NCBI GenBank assembly: GCA_012932865.1
Contig: SAXG01000001.1
Span: forward strand, 485,693 to 549,692
Reading direction: 5' to 3'
Length of the DNA stretch: 64,000 bases
Origin: Amylostereum areolatum
Taxonomy: Eukaryota; Basidiomycota; Agaricomycetes; Russulales; Stereaceae
Below the pieces are notes generated by a model that saw only the letters and a list, made by a program, of their open reading frames with translations, was not told where the DNA came from and ran no database searches. Shown one piece after another: positions 11,826 through 23,280 of this stretch. Numbering within the stretch: position 1 is the first letter of the stretch; each line of letters starts with the position of its first letter. The position numbers and the translations under genes are program-made.

Positions 11826-14112
11826 CTACCAACTGGCGTCAGCGTCCGGATGGTCCTCGTTTCCGATGTCCAGAAAATCGTAGTCCCAGGGTCCCCAGGG
11901 AAGTAGAGGCGGAAGCAGATGCTCGTGGTTCAGATCCAAGTGATCCATGGGCTCGTCGTTTGAGCCCCAGGGATGGAACGGCTCCTGGACCGGTTGTGGA
12001 TCTTCTTCGCTCTCCTCCGTTTCCGATTCCTCGGATTCGCCACTACTCTCTTCTTTGCCCTCGTCTTCGTCTTCCCCTTCGCTTTCGCTTTCGCTGCCAC
12101 TGTCGCTTTCGCTGCCACTGTCGCTTTCGCTGTCACTGTCGCTTTCGCTTTCGTCTGAGTCGTCCTCGTCCGTTCCGCCTGGCACCTCCGTGCACAGACT
12201 CTCGTCACCCTCGTACTTTCCATGCAGATCCCCGTGTGAATCATCCCACGTCACCGTCCGCGCCAGCCCCACCAGGTCCTCGACCCACTCGTCCTCGACC
12301 GTGCAGCGAACGATGTCGATATGCTTCAGCCTGCCCACGGCCGTCGCGCGGGTGTCGAGCCACTTGGGCAGCGCCTCGTACAGCGGCTCGACGTTGCAGT
12401 CCTCGCGAAAGTCGACATCCCCGAGCGAGACGTAGCGCAGCGCGGGCAGAAAGGTCGCACCCTGCGGAACCGGCCCCTCGCCCTGTCCACGAGTCCGTCG
12501 CGCGCCGAGCGCCCTGCAGAACCCGTAGGCGACCTCGCCCGCGACGCACACGTGCTCGAGGGCCTTGCACCCGCCGAACTGCTCGATCCAGCACCGTTTC
12601 GTCCACCGCGTCTCGATCGAGAGCACCTCGAGGCGGAGCGCGTGCAGGTGCTCGAGCGGGAATGCCTGGCGCACGCGCAGGATGATGGGGGAAAAGGCCG
12701 CGTCGGAATCGAGGAACAGCTCCAGGGTAACGTCGGTGGCCTCCCGGAAGGCGAACGCGTCCGCCGAAGTCTTCTTCGACTTGGAGCGGCGCCAGCCGGT
12801 CGCGATGAGCATGCCTGACTCGTCGGGGGAACACTCGAGGCAGAAGGTGCGGATGGGGATGGCGTCGCGCTGGGGGGAGCTGAGGTGGGCGTTTAGGAGG
12901 GACAGAACGTCGTGGATGGCTTCTGGGGGGGACGCCTCCGATGTGCACCGCAAGACGAGACGGGCCAGCGGGGACACGCGTAGGAGGCGCCATAAATCGT
13001 ACAATCGTTCGGCTGGGCCCGCGAGCTTCAAGCTGGCGAGCCGCGGCAGTTCCACTGAGCTGGGGACGGACGATGCATCGGAGGGCGAGCCGACCGGGAG
13101 ACATCCGCCCAGGGAGAGGGTTTCCAGTCCGGGCATGACTTGGAGTGCGGTGAGGAGGGCCGAGAAGGATTGGGCGTCGTTTGGCGCGGGGTGTGGGTCC
13201 GTCTCCTCGCCTATCCACTCATAAAAGGTGATGTCCAAGGACGACAGCGTCCGGAAGGCGATGGATGCCCAAGAGAATGCGATTTCATTGAGGGTAAGAT
13301 GCCGAAGAGAAGGTGCATTGTTGCAGAGGGAAAGAGGGAGGGCTGGCCGCGTGTGGGGGTAAAAGCCACCGGTAGGTTGTGCTACGAGATGGAGGACTTC
13401 CAATTTGGGAGCGGGGACGATAAGTGTTTGGAGGGCAGGGCTGAGGGTGGCCCCTGCGCCTGTCAGGTTCAGCTCCGCGGTGTGCCATAGGTGGGAACGC
13501 AGCATGCTCGCGTCGAAGAGGCGTTCATTGTATATTCCGTAGGCGCCACCGGGAAATATGGTCTGGGTATCATCTGTTGTCGTTTTGATGCACAGCGCTG
13601 AGGACTTGGCCCGCGTCAGAAAAGCGTCCGTCCACGTCGGTCCGAGTGTGAAGACGATGTTGCTCCATAATCTGGGATGCTGAAATGCCACATGCCTCCA
13701 TGCCCGGCAGACGTGCGTGACGCCAATCCATCCCAGCACAGCGAATGATCCGCGGACGCCCCATTCACTGGTTTGCATCGTGGGAGGATCCAAAAGGACG
13801 GCGAACTCGAAGATTTGCGCGAGCATTTCTGGGGGAAGGACCGCGATGGGGGAGAGCTCGTTTCTGCGGGATCGCATGGCTTGGACGACGAGCAAGGCTG
13901 CTTCGATTTCGGCGTCAATGTCCTGCCGCGTGGTTATGACCTCTTCAAGTGGGTTCTTGGGACTTATTCCAGCGAAAAGGGCCATGAGTTTGCATGCGGT
14001 GGAGGTGGAGTAACCTCGCACACTGGTGAAAAGGGGTCAGATAGCGTCGTGTTGCACAGCTGGGGACGCACCGTGGGGGCCCTGCATTTCGCGATTCAAC
14101 TGGGTTTGACAT
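11826..14112 (-). CDS. F-box protein, paralogue A
   Basis: Two exons: a 41-nt first exon (14112-14072, MSNPVESRNAGPP) and 14022-11826, joined in phase 2 by a 49-nt intron with donor GTGCGT, giving 745 residues. After a short helix (DIDAEIEAALLVVQAMRSRR) comes the F-box-like domain: LSPIAVLPPEMLAQIFEF, then WIGVTHVCRAWRHVAFQHPR and LWSNI. The rest has the leucine-rich pattern of the large Agaricomycete F-box family. The last ~130 residues are an unusually long Ser/Glu/Asp repeat tail, then a Pro/Trp-rich end (LLPPLLPWGPWDYDF). Such proteins serve as substrate receptors for SCF ubiquitin ligases by binding Skp1; the substrate is unknown. It is tandem with paralogue B on the same strand and shares its exon layout with B to E. 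The acidic tail comes from simple-sequence DNA and may vary in length between strains. Confidence 0.85.
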
Positions 14113-14457
14113 GCCCTACGGGAAATGGATAAATTTGCGAGGAGTTGGTCGGGATGATATCGAGCGTATGCTCGCCACAGGAGAAAGCGATCGCGACTCC
14201 TGGGATGGCGAGGATAAGAAATAAGCGATACATGAATCTTGGGACAAAGAAACGGACAGGTCACCGCCGAGGCTCGACCACTGCCAGGTCGCGCGACGCC
14301 ACCGCGACCATGTACACACGCCGCCGCCGCGCGATGCAAAATATTCAATGCAGCTCGGGCTACATACCGTGACTTGCCCAGCTCACATTGACGGCCAATT
14401 TATTCAAATAGAAGGGCAGAGACCACAGCAAACACGAGCATTAGGTTGCGTATCCCA
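14113..14457. other. spacer between tandem F-box genes
   Basis: 345 bp holding the promoter of paralogue A and the 3' flank of paralogue B. No other feature seen. Confidence 0.4.
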
Positions 14458-16414
14458 TTACAAGGCGTACAAATCATCTATAGTACCGTCGAATTCCATC
14501 TCTTCATCCTCCTCCTCTTCGTCCTCCTCTTCGTCCTCTTCGTCCTCGTCCTCCTCCTCCTCAAGATTGCCACGCGACTCATCCCATGATAACTCATCGA
14601 CTACCTCTCTGAGATCATCAATCCATTCAACCTGAACCGTGCACTCTTCGATACTCAATCGAGCAAGTGTGACCCCCAAGTGGCGGCGCTTCGCCAGCCA
14701 GCTGGGCAACGCCTGATACAGAGGCGCCGTGTCGATCTCCGTTTGAAAGTCGAGCATCGCAAGTTCGACTTCGCGCAAAGCGGGAAGAAAAACGGAATTG
14801 CTAGGGAGCTCCCCTTGCTCCTCCTGTGGTGGGTTTGGCAAGTTGCCCAAAGCCTCACATAATCCATAGGCTGCCGAGTCAAGAACATTGATAAACTCTA
14901 GCGCCTTCGATTGACCGAACTGGTTTATCCAGCATCCCCCGTTGGCCCATTCATGGGATAGTTCGGGTGCATCGAAGTGTAGCGATCTCAGATTCTCCAG
15001 AGGGAACGCTTCGCATATCCTCTGGGAAAACCCAGGGGGGAATGACCCACGCTTCTTGGCGGATAATCGGAAATATACATCGGGATCCTCGGGATACGAA
15101 ACCCCGCCCAAATGCGGTCTGTGGTGACGCCGAGCCGTCGCATGGAAGTCGGCGGGGTGCGTCACTCCCAATTTAAGTGTAAGGATGGGGATTTCGCGAT
15201 CAGGAGCGCGAACATGGGCACCGATCATGGTCAGGACATCATAGACTGCTTCCTGGGTGGAATCTTGAAAGGAGCATTGCAATCGTAGTCTTGAGAGCGG
15301 CGAAATGCGCAGAAAGCGCCATAAACCCGCACAGATCTCGACCGGTCCAACGAGCACGAGGCTCGTTAGTCGCGGGAGCATCACTGTTTCTGGTTCCAAC
15401 ACGAAGGAGGAGGGACGTCTGGGTATGCAGTCAAAAAGAGTGAGTTGTTCCAGGCCAGGCATGTTTTGAAGTGTCTTGAGAAGGGTGGAGAAAGCCACTG
15501 TGTCGGGGACGCGAGGGACATCTTTGTCATGAGACAGGGTGATGTGCAAGGATGACAGCGTCTTGAAGGACAGGGATGACCAAGTGAATAAAACACCACT
15601 GAGGGTGATTTGTCGAAGCGAAGGCGCATTATTGGCGAGGAAATTGGTTGGGAGGAGTGGTCGCGTCTGGGAGGAACTCCAGTAGTTCTCGGGATAGACA
15701 GTCAAACGGAGGGTTTCCAATTTAGGTGCAGGAAGGGTTAGATTCTCGATCACAAGGCTGAGCGAAGGTTTCATCCCCTTCAGGTCCAATTTCATTGTGT
15801 GCCATAAGTGACTTCGGATGACATCCCAGTCGAATTGGTCTGCGACGAATCGGTCTCGGATGTGTCGTTTTGGGAGGTCCACAGTGCTTTCGATACGGAC
15901 TGGTGTGGCTTTAGAATGTTCGAGAAAAGCCTCTGTCCACTTGGGGCCGAGATTGAAGATGACGTCTTGCCACAACCTAGGGTATTGAAAAGCTGTCTGC
16001 CTCCAGCTTTGGCTGACTTGCGTGACATTGATCCATCCCAGAGACACGGAACAATTCCCGGCTGTTGGAAGGTCCGTGAGGGCGCAGAATTTGAAGATGT
16101 TTGCAAGCATCTCTGAAGGGAGGACAGCGATTGGGGACAGGTTATTCCTGCGAGCTCGCATGGCACTGATGGCAAGGGAGGCAGCCTCGATTTCGTCGTC
16201 AATGCCCTTTCGCGCGTTTGAAACCTGCTCGGGCGGACTCTTTGGGCCTACACCAGAGGTAGGGGCCAGACGTGTATGAATAGCAAGGGTCCAATACTCC
16301 TGTGCACTAGCAACACATGATATCCCGTCAGGACAGCTGAGCATCAGCGACAGTCGGAGCCTCGACGCACCTTGCTGATATATCGCTCTTCTTCGCTCCA
16401 TGTAAGTCGGGCAT
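14458..16414 (-). CDS. F-box protein, paralogue B
   Basis: First exon 16414-16371 (MPDLHGAKKSDISA), second exon 16306-14458, phase-2 intron of 64 nt with donor GTGCGT; 630 residues. The in-frame upstream ATG at 16458 would read through the intron, so the spliced start is preferred and matches its paralogues. The F-box region reads LSPIAVLPSEMLANIFKF, then WINVTQVSQSWRQTAFQYPR and LWQDV. Leucine-rich segments follow and the protein ends in a near-pure Glu/Asp run, then EMEFDGTIDDLYAL. Residues SAQEYW at the exon junction match the SAQGYW of paralogue D, supporting the splice site. Likely SCF substrate receptor; target unknown. Confidence 0.85.
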
Positions 16415-16846
16415 ATCGAATACGGCACAACGGTGATGCTGAGTGAAGTTATGAGCAAGTATAAGTATGAGTGGTGTCAGGCACAGTACTTAAGTCGAAC
16501 TTGCAGAAACAGGACCCAACCTTTTTTCCCACGCTGTGATTGTACTTAGTAGGGTATTATGTAATAGGCTCTACAAACGCCAATCATATATGTAACGACA
16601 AGTGTGTTCAAGTTCAAGTCTAAATATGTATTCCCATCCGTCTTCTGCTCAAACTAGCCAAGATGCGCGTAGATCAGAAAGGCTGGAGAGAGGCAGCCAG
16701 AAGCTACCGATTGATAAAAACAATTGGCTCTAAAATACAAGGATCACCGACAGGAAGGGAAGTACAGAGGTATAACGTGCGCCAATCCAGTAAAGAACAC
16801 CCCGGACACAAACGCATGAGACCGTTGAGAATCCAAACACACTGCT
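16415..16846. other. spacer between two minus-strand genes
   Basis: AT-richer than its surroundings; holds the paralogue B promoter and the 3' end of the F-box/WD gene. No repeat or gene recognised. Confidence 0.4.
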
Positions 16847-18758
16847 TCATACATCGAAATTGCGCACAACAATCCCTCCCCGCCTAGAACTTACAACGCG
16901 TCTCTCGTCAAATACCACCATGCCTTTCATGCCCCTCTTCAAGCGTTCGCATGGATCCTCCCCCTCATTCTCGTCATCCATAACCCCGTCTTCCCAAGGG
17001 GAGGCGACTTCGACACCCTCTCCACCCTCTAGATCCCATGCCCACACGCGCCCGTCGACACCAAGACTAACACAACGGCCGTCTGCCAACGCGAGGCCCG
17101 CGACTGCACCCGTCTGGCCGTAAAGGTGACGTACGAAGGTCAGCTTGGGGGATCCTCCGCCAGAAGGAGACGGTGAAGTGGGGGAGGACGATGGAAGAGA
17201 GGGGAAGGATATGCGGTATAGCTGCAGGGGCATATTGGAGGGTTCCCATCGTTTTGACGTCGACGAGGAGGGCGACGGGGAAGAATCGGGCGAGGAAGGT
17301 GGAGAAGTGAAAAGGGACATTGGGCAGGAAACGCAGGGGAGCTCCGTGGGAGCAAGCACGAGCCATTTACCATCCGTTTGTGTCCCCGCGACGCGGCCGA
17401 CCTTGCGTCCCCACTGTTCCCGGACTGCACGTAACTTCGTTTCATCCATCCATCCGGGGGGAAGATCGTAGGCACGAACACTACGTGTCGAAACCACTCG
17501 GAAATGGCGGCCATGATCGGTCAAAGGATATGTTGATGAATTGGAGGGCGAGGAAGGCAATGATGACGAGGAAACAATGATCACTTCTGTAACGCCGATG
17601 CTCCAGTGCTTTGGGTAGACAGGACTTGCATATGTGACGAGTAGTTTGTAGGTTCGAGAATCAGGGGCGGTGAGGACAAGGGAGGCTGGGGGAAAGCATG
17701 TGAAGGAGGTAAGGTGGGTTGCAAGGTGCATGACATCGCTTGAGAGGTCATACAATGAGAGGGCGAAGCTCTCGGACAGCGTCACGAGGAGTGGGTGATG
17801 GTATGCCGCTTGTACAATTGGGGTAGTCCGCGCGGTGCGGGCTGGAGGGGTGTAGGAGTGGATCCGTGACGGAGAGGGTGAGGATGAAGATATGCTGGAT
17901 ACTGCATACGCCGCAAGTTCGCCCGAGGATAGACAGACTGCGAAACGTGAAATTCCAGAGGCCGGGGGAGATTGGTCCACAGCCAAAGAGGTGCATTGTA
18001 CAAGGTGTCCGTGAGCGGGGTGTATATGAATGGTATAGGGTGGGGACGAGGGATAGAGAATGACAATGGGCGGTGAATGAGAAGGTCTTGAAGACGCGTA
18101 GATCATGAGTGGTCCTGCGAGAACCATGTGTATCCTGTCAGAAAGTTCACGTTCCCTGGTAGTCATTTCCAAAAGTAGGGAGTTATCGGGAGGCTGGTCT
18201 TCCTCAAGCTTGGCTATATTGCATCGACCTGGAGCAATAATACCTTCAGCGGTGAGCATCCCACTGAGCTCTACATAGAAATAGGTTCGCACCTGTTCTC
18301 CAATTGGAGCTTATTCTGAACATCCATTTCCAGTCCCTAACGAAGTCCTGGTGATGAGAGGCGGCGCGACTCGGTAAGGCCTTGATTTCCCTCCCGTCCA
18401 TACGCTTTACAAACCCCTTTCCCCCTCTTAGCCTGGAACGGCCATACTCCTTGATATAAAGGTTCTTCCATAGCTGGAGGCACCGAGAGATTGACTGAGT
18501 TCAGTGGGCCGGTCGAAATGAGTTCGAAGACGGATATACCTGATTGTCTTGCGAGAGACGAGACCAGTTGCGGTTAATGAGCTGGGCGTTGCACAGGTCC
18601 TTGAATGAAAGGTAGGAGAAAATGAAAAGGATGAGTTCATCGTAGAGGAGGGTATCGAAGGTTCGAGGGAGGTTCGAGGATAACGGTGGGTTTGACGAGA
18701 TCCGGTGGGCGCGTTTGGAAGGGGGAAGAGGTGCGGGCGAGCGAGAGCGCTTCGACAT
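16847..18758 (-). CDS. F-box protein with WD-type C-terminal region
   Basis: Three exons (18758-18540, 18473-18293, 18228-16847) keep frame throughout and give 593 residues. The start MSKRSRSPAPLPPSKRAH is a basic, nuclear-signal-like leader. An F-box follows: LLYDELILFIFSYLSFKDLC, NAQLINRNWSRLSQDNQ, LWKNLYIKEYGRSRLRG. The joined segment WMFRISSNWRTGRCNIAKLE is the bridge usual in fungal F-box/WD proteins. The rest is a degenerate beta-propeller-like region with one clear repeat near the end (GAVAGLALADGRCVSLGVDG, RVWAWDLEGGEG). It is not closely related to the five FBX paralogues. Expected role is an SCF substrate receptor; substrate unknown. It is divergently arranged with MORG1 over a 308-bp shared promoter. 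Confidence 0.85.
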
Positions 18759-19066
18759 GCTGTCTTGTTGAGAAAGAGAGCTTTGAGAGGGGGTTTATAG
18801 AGTAGATGGATCCGGTCTCCATCCAAGTAAGGCTGACAGTCTCGAAGAGAGTAAATCGGAAACCCCAGTATCAGTCATACACCGCACCGCTCCGGCCCGT
18901 AAAGTGCTCCTCCGCCGATGTGCAAGTTGCTCGCTCATCCCGATCCACCACCACTCCTGCCCGCTTATCCATGGTCACCTTTCGGCTCTCACCTCAGTCT
19001 TTCAGTTAAACATTGACCGTATAGTTTACTCTTGTTTTAGACCCTTGCGCGCCGGGGACATCCTTA
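18759..19066. promoter_or_regulatory. bidirectional promoter F-box/WD and MORG1
   Basis: The 308 bp between two divergent start codons must carry both promoters; it is CT-rich on the plus strand toward MORG1. Specific factor sites were not identified. Confidence 0.5.
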
Positions 19067-20299
19067 ATGCCACCCTCTCGAGGTTCTGAACCTCTTCCTC
19101 GCTCTCTCCATCAGACTCTTTCCGCACACAAGGGACCCGTGCATGTTGTCCGCTACGCAAAAGCCGGTGCAAAATACGCTCTTACAGGCGGTCAAGACCG
19201 TTCCATTCGCCTTTGGAACCCCGCGCTTGGTACGGAGATCAAGTCATACTCGGCCCACGGCTATGAAGTTCTTTCGATCTCCGTGTGCGCGTCCCCGATC
19301 ATACCTGAAAAACTGAATGCTGACTGAAGCGACACAGCGCACATGACAATGCAAAATTTGCTTCCTCTGGCGGGGATAGGTCCGTCTTTATCTGGGACGT
19401 CACGACTGGCCAGACCATCCGCAGGATCTCGGGTCACCTTCAGCGCATCAACGCCGTCGAGTTTAACCAAGACGCGTCTATAGTCGCGAGTGGTAAGCGT
19501 TATTGGGGTTCACTCCGGGCGCCTGTGCTTATAACATGACCTGATCAGGCTCTTACGATTCCACCGTGAAGCTTTGGGATCTCCGGTGCGTCATCGTGGT
19601 CCTTAACCCTTACGCCCCCGTTGTTGCGCTTACACAGCTACTGCAAGATCAGTAAACCGTCAACCTATACAAGCTCTCGAAGAATCTCGTGACTCTATCC
19701 AGACACTCTATGTCGGGCCCACATCCGTAATGTCAGGTTCCGTCGACGGCCATGTCCGCACCTACGACCTCCGGAAAGGCGAACTGCGTTCGGATTACAT
19801 CGGTTGTGCGTCCACGTCCATTCTTATCTTGAGTGCAGAGGTAGCTCATGCTCACTCGAGGTGGATAGATCCTGTAACTTCCGTCGTGCCCACGCAGGAT
19901 CTTACGACCTATCTCGTCATGACTCTGGATGGACACATTCGCCTTATGGACGCCACAAGCGGCAAACTTCTCAATGACTTCTCGGGACATGCGCATACAG
20001 CGTATCGATGTCGCGCAGTCTTTGGCCACGGAGAAGCGAGCATTATATCTGGAGACGAAGATGGGCGAATATGGGCTTGGGACCTGCTCGATGTACGTTC
20101 TCCTCCGCCTTGGTCTACATTCCGTCCTCACAAGCTATCTGATACGCAGACCAAACCTTTGCCGCCAAATCCGCCCCCGAAAGTACACCATAAAGTTGTC
20201 ACTTGGACGGAGCATCACCCGTCAGACGCTGGCGAGATGCTCACTGCGAGTGCGGATGGCACTGTCAAGGTGTGGAGGCACCCTGCGTCGGGATCGTAG
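19067..20299 (+). CDS. MORG1/WDR83-type WD40 protein
   Basis: Six exons (19067-19284, 19338-19492, 19549-19585, 19648-19802, 19869-20092, 20150-20299) total 939 nt and 312 residues, matching the usual ~315. Repeats follow the MORG1 order: GPVHVVRYAKAGAKYALTGG, SIRLWNP, then AHDNAKFASSGGDRSVFIWD, INAVEFNQDASIVASGSYDS, TVKLWDLR, MSGSVDGHVRTYDLRKGELR, TLDGHIRLMDATSGKLL, IISGDEDGRIWAWDLLD and SADGTVKVWRHPA. MORG1 is a scaffold in ERK signalling in animals and a component of the catalytic spliceosome. One acceptor (before 19648) is AAG rather than the usual YAG, and the first donor must be the second of two overlapping GT choices to keep frame. Exon 3 is only 37 nt. The gene converges with LSM2 with a 193-bp gap. 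Confidence 0.92.
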
Positions 20300-20492
20300 T
20301 TTGCAACATGTATATCTGTCTTCTACTCTTATATATTGCCTTGGACATCTGGGAATTTTGGATACACAGCTTTTAATGAGAAGGGAGTTCTAACACGTGG
20401 GTTGTGGAAGCTGGTCGGGAGGGTAGTGCTACAGCATGTACATCGGACGCAGAAAGAGCAAGAATAAACCACAGGACGTGGTGAGATATCGA

Positions 20493-21076
20493 TCATCGTT
20501 TTCCTGTATTTGCCTCTGTAAAACGGAATCAGCGAGATTCGCAGATATCGAGACCGGAGGTAGTGAAGGTATCAACAACTAGGTGAACATACCTCGCCGC
20601 GTCGCGTCCTCCAGGAGTTGAGTGTCGACGTGCTCCGCGGGGAGCTGCACGTATCGGACGACTGATCCACGTATGAAGCAGTTCTTGACGGCCATCTTCA
20701 TGCAACATGAGGTTACTGCCAGTGAAATGAGGGGAAGGACGCACCATATGTGGATGCCGCGCCTGGTCGAGCACTTCAATCGCGTCAAGACGGATGTTGA
20801 GAAATCTGTCTACATTCAGCATTGTCCGAGAGTAAGTAGTAAGCAAAGACAAACTGGTCCACGGATCTGAGTGTTCCTATGATAGAGAGGTCGTTCTTGA
20901 GCTCGACAGTGACGCGTTGGTCGGTGAGGGTCTTGAACACGGAGAATATCAGCTGTGTGGCCGTTCATCCGATCAGTGAAAGGCAAATATTATACGGATG
21001 GACAATCAAGCATTATTTTGGGTAAGATAGGTCATGTCAGCGGTGCGGCGAGGAGGTTTTGTTATGCACATACCAT
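20493..21076 (-). CDS. LSM2: U6 snRNA-associated Sm-like protein LSm2
   Basis: Five exons (21076-21074, 20952-20855, 20805-20745, 20695-20593, 20515-20493) total 288 nt, 95 residues, the exact usual length of LSm2. The Sm1 motif reads VFKTLTDQRVTVELKNDLSI, followed by GTLRSVDQFLNIRLDAIEVL; the Sm2 motif reads NCFIRGSVVRYVQLPAEHVD, ending TQLLEDATRREANTGKR. LSm2 is part of the LSm2-8 ring that binds the U6 snRNA 3' end in the nucleus and the LSm1-7 ring that promotes decapping and mRNA decay in the cytoplasm. The first coding exon contributes only the ATG, directly followed by donor GTATGT. The acceptor before 20695 is AAG. It diverges from FBX-C over 200 bp and converges with MORG1. Confidence 0.95.
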
Positions 21077-21276
21077 GATGGGCGAGCGTGGGCGACGGTG
21101 AATGAAGTACCGCGTGAGGATCTCGGCGCGCCGTCCTCGCGGGCGCTTACAAATAGTAGGCCAACCTCTCACAACAAGTCGACCCTCTTCTGTACAATCA
21201 TCGTTCACATTCACCCGTAAACGTTTAAACGCTCATCAAGTATCTTTGGCCTCCACGTAACCAACCCAGTACCCCT
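21077..21276. promoter_or_regulatory. bidirectional promoter LSM2 and F-box C
   Basis: Only 200 bp separate the start codons of LSM2 (minus) and paralogue C (plus). No TATA box is visible. Confidence 0.5.
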
Positions 21277-23197
21277 ATGGAACACCGGGGTCAGCCGGAC
21301 ATGTCAGGCTCTGACCTGAACAATGCCAATGCGACAAGGTAATACTTACACCTCTGATGATTGCTATCCGTTCTCAGACGCAATCATGCTATTCTAACGC
21401 GACCTCTGTAGCGTAAAAGACCGTTGGATGTCTAGCACACGTCCCTGCATAACCCTTCTAGCTAAAATAGGCCCTAAAAGCTCCTCAGAGGAAATCACCT
21501 GCGCCCAACAACGCATCGACGACGAAATAAAGGCCGCCACCCTGGCCATTTGCGCCTTGCGTTCCCGTATGAATGAACTTTCCCTCACCGCCGTCCTCCC
21601 ACCCGAGATGCTTGCACGCATTTTCTACTTCAGTGCCCTTGTAGATCCTCCCAAAGGCGGATACAATGCACCTCTGCGATGGGTGACTGTCACGCATGTC
21701 TGCCGGACTTGGAGGCAGGTGGCCTTACAACACTCTACATTGTGGCGGAACATCCCCTTCTCACTCGGTCGGACGTGGACAAGCACCTTTCTCACGCGTG
21801 CTAAATCTACGCCTGTCTTGTTCCAGACTTCCGTGGATCCTCCAAAGAGGCGCTTGAACGATGTTCATGAAGAAGGCCCTTTCGATTTGGATGTTATCGT
21901 AAGGCACCTATGTCGTACCGCGGGGCTGAAAATATACGGGACAGAAACTTCACTCGAGGCAGCCACACGGAGTCTTACCCGTCCCGCTCCAAGGTTGGAA
22001 AACCTCGTGGTAATCAACCGACTCAACACACTCAATAATCGCACCCCCACAAGGCCCTTCCTCCCTTTAAATTTTCTCGGCAACGATGCAGCTTCCCTTC
22101 GGTGCATCACCCTTAAGGAGATATCCTTCTCTTGGGTATCTCTCGCTTTTCGGACGTTGTCGTCTTTAGACATTACCTTGTCTCAAGGCGAAGATCACAG
22201 CAACATTGCACCTCGCATCAACAACCACACAGCCTTTTCTGACCTTCTCAGCACTCTTCAAGTCCTGATCAACTTGGAAAAGCTCGCTTTAAACGGCTGT
22301 ATACCCATGACTTCACCCGTTGCTGACTTGGCCGTAGTCAAGGTTGATCTCCCGCGACTGACAAGCCTCAGGCTCGCGGGACCTGCTGAAAACTGTGTAG
22401 CTCTATGGAGATTTCTGCACATCCCACCATTTGCCAGACTCCGTCTGGAATGTTCATTCACAAAGCAAACCGTCCAGGACATATTTGCCCTGATCAATGC
22501 CCATCTGAGCGCTCCTGAGCGCGCTGCTGTTCCTATCCTCACTTTTCGACTCTCACCCTCCAACTCAACTCCACAAAAGCTCACAGCACTGGCATGGCGT
22601 CATGCGAAGTCAAATATGGCATCTTCCGACGCCTTTCACTTCCCCGAAGATCCTGACGTCAAGCTCTGTCTATTTACCCTTCCAGGATTTCAATTCCCCG
22701 ACGACGTAGCGCAGAAGATGTGCGACGCCTTCCCATCGGAGCACCTGCGGTCTCTTCATGTACAAGCGCCCGCTGGGAATTCCGCATGGACTAAACAACA
22801 TTGGATCGAGCGATTTGGTCGGTCCAAAGCATTAGAGCACGTCTGCATTGCCCATCCAGTCGCCGTCGGGTTCTGCAGGGCGTTGATTGGCCTTACAAGC
22901 AAACCCCCGTTCTCAGGCAATCCCAAAGTTGACAAAAGGATGGTCCCGCGCGATAACATCTTCCTTCCCACTCTGCGCTATGTTTCGCTCGTGGATGTCG
23001 ACTTCCGAACAGCACGCGGTACGAAACCACTTTGGAGGCAGTTACCGGAGTGGCTTGGAAGACGCCGCACATTTGGGGCCCCACTCACACGCCTGGACAT
23101 TAACGACTGCGAAATCGAGGAGGACTGGGTCGAGACACTGGCGTGTGTAGTTCCCGTGGTGATGTGGGAAGACTCCGAGTACTCAGTACTTACATGA
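21277..23197 (+). CDS. F-box protein, paralogue C
   Basis: First exon 21277-21338 (MEHRGQPDMSGSDLNNANAT), second exon 21412-23197, joined in phase 2; 615 residues. The intron has donor GTAATA and a CTAAC branch-like site. The F-box region reads LSLTAVLPPEMLARIFYFSA, then WVTVTHVCRTWRQVALQHST and LWRNI; leucine-rich pattern follows with RLTSLRLAGPAENC type segments shared with A, D and E. Unlike A, B and D it lacks an acidic tail and stops soon after the conserved VVMWEDSEY. Likely SCF receptor subunit. The tail loss could be original or secondary. Confidence 0.85.
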
Positions 23198-23280
23198 GGG
23201 CGCTCCCTGACATTCCAGTCATATCTTTCTGAAGCGTGCTCCCTAAGGCCAACGGTCCCGTTTCGTTTACAACATACATA

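Noticed and set aside
12241..13218. 325-codon minus-strand frame inside F-box paralogue A
   Set aside because: It overlaps the F-box coding exon on the same strand in another frame and is an Arg/Pro-rich by-product of GC-rich codons.
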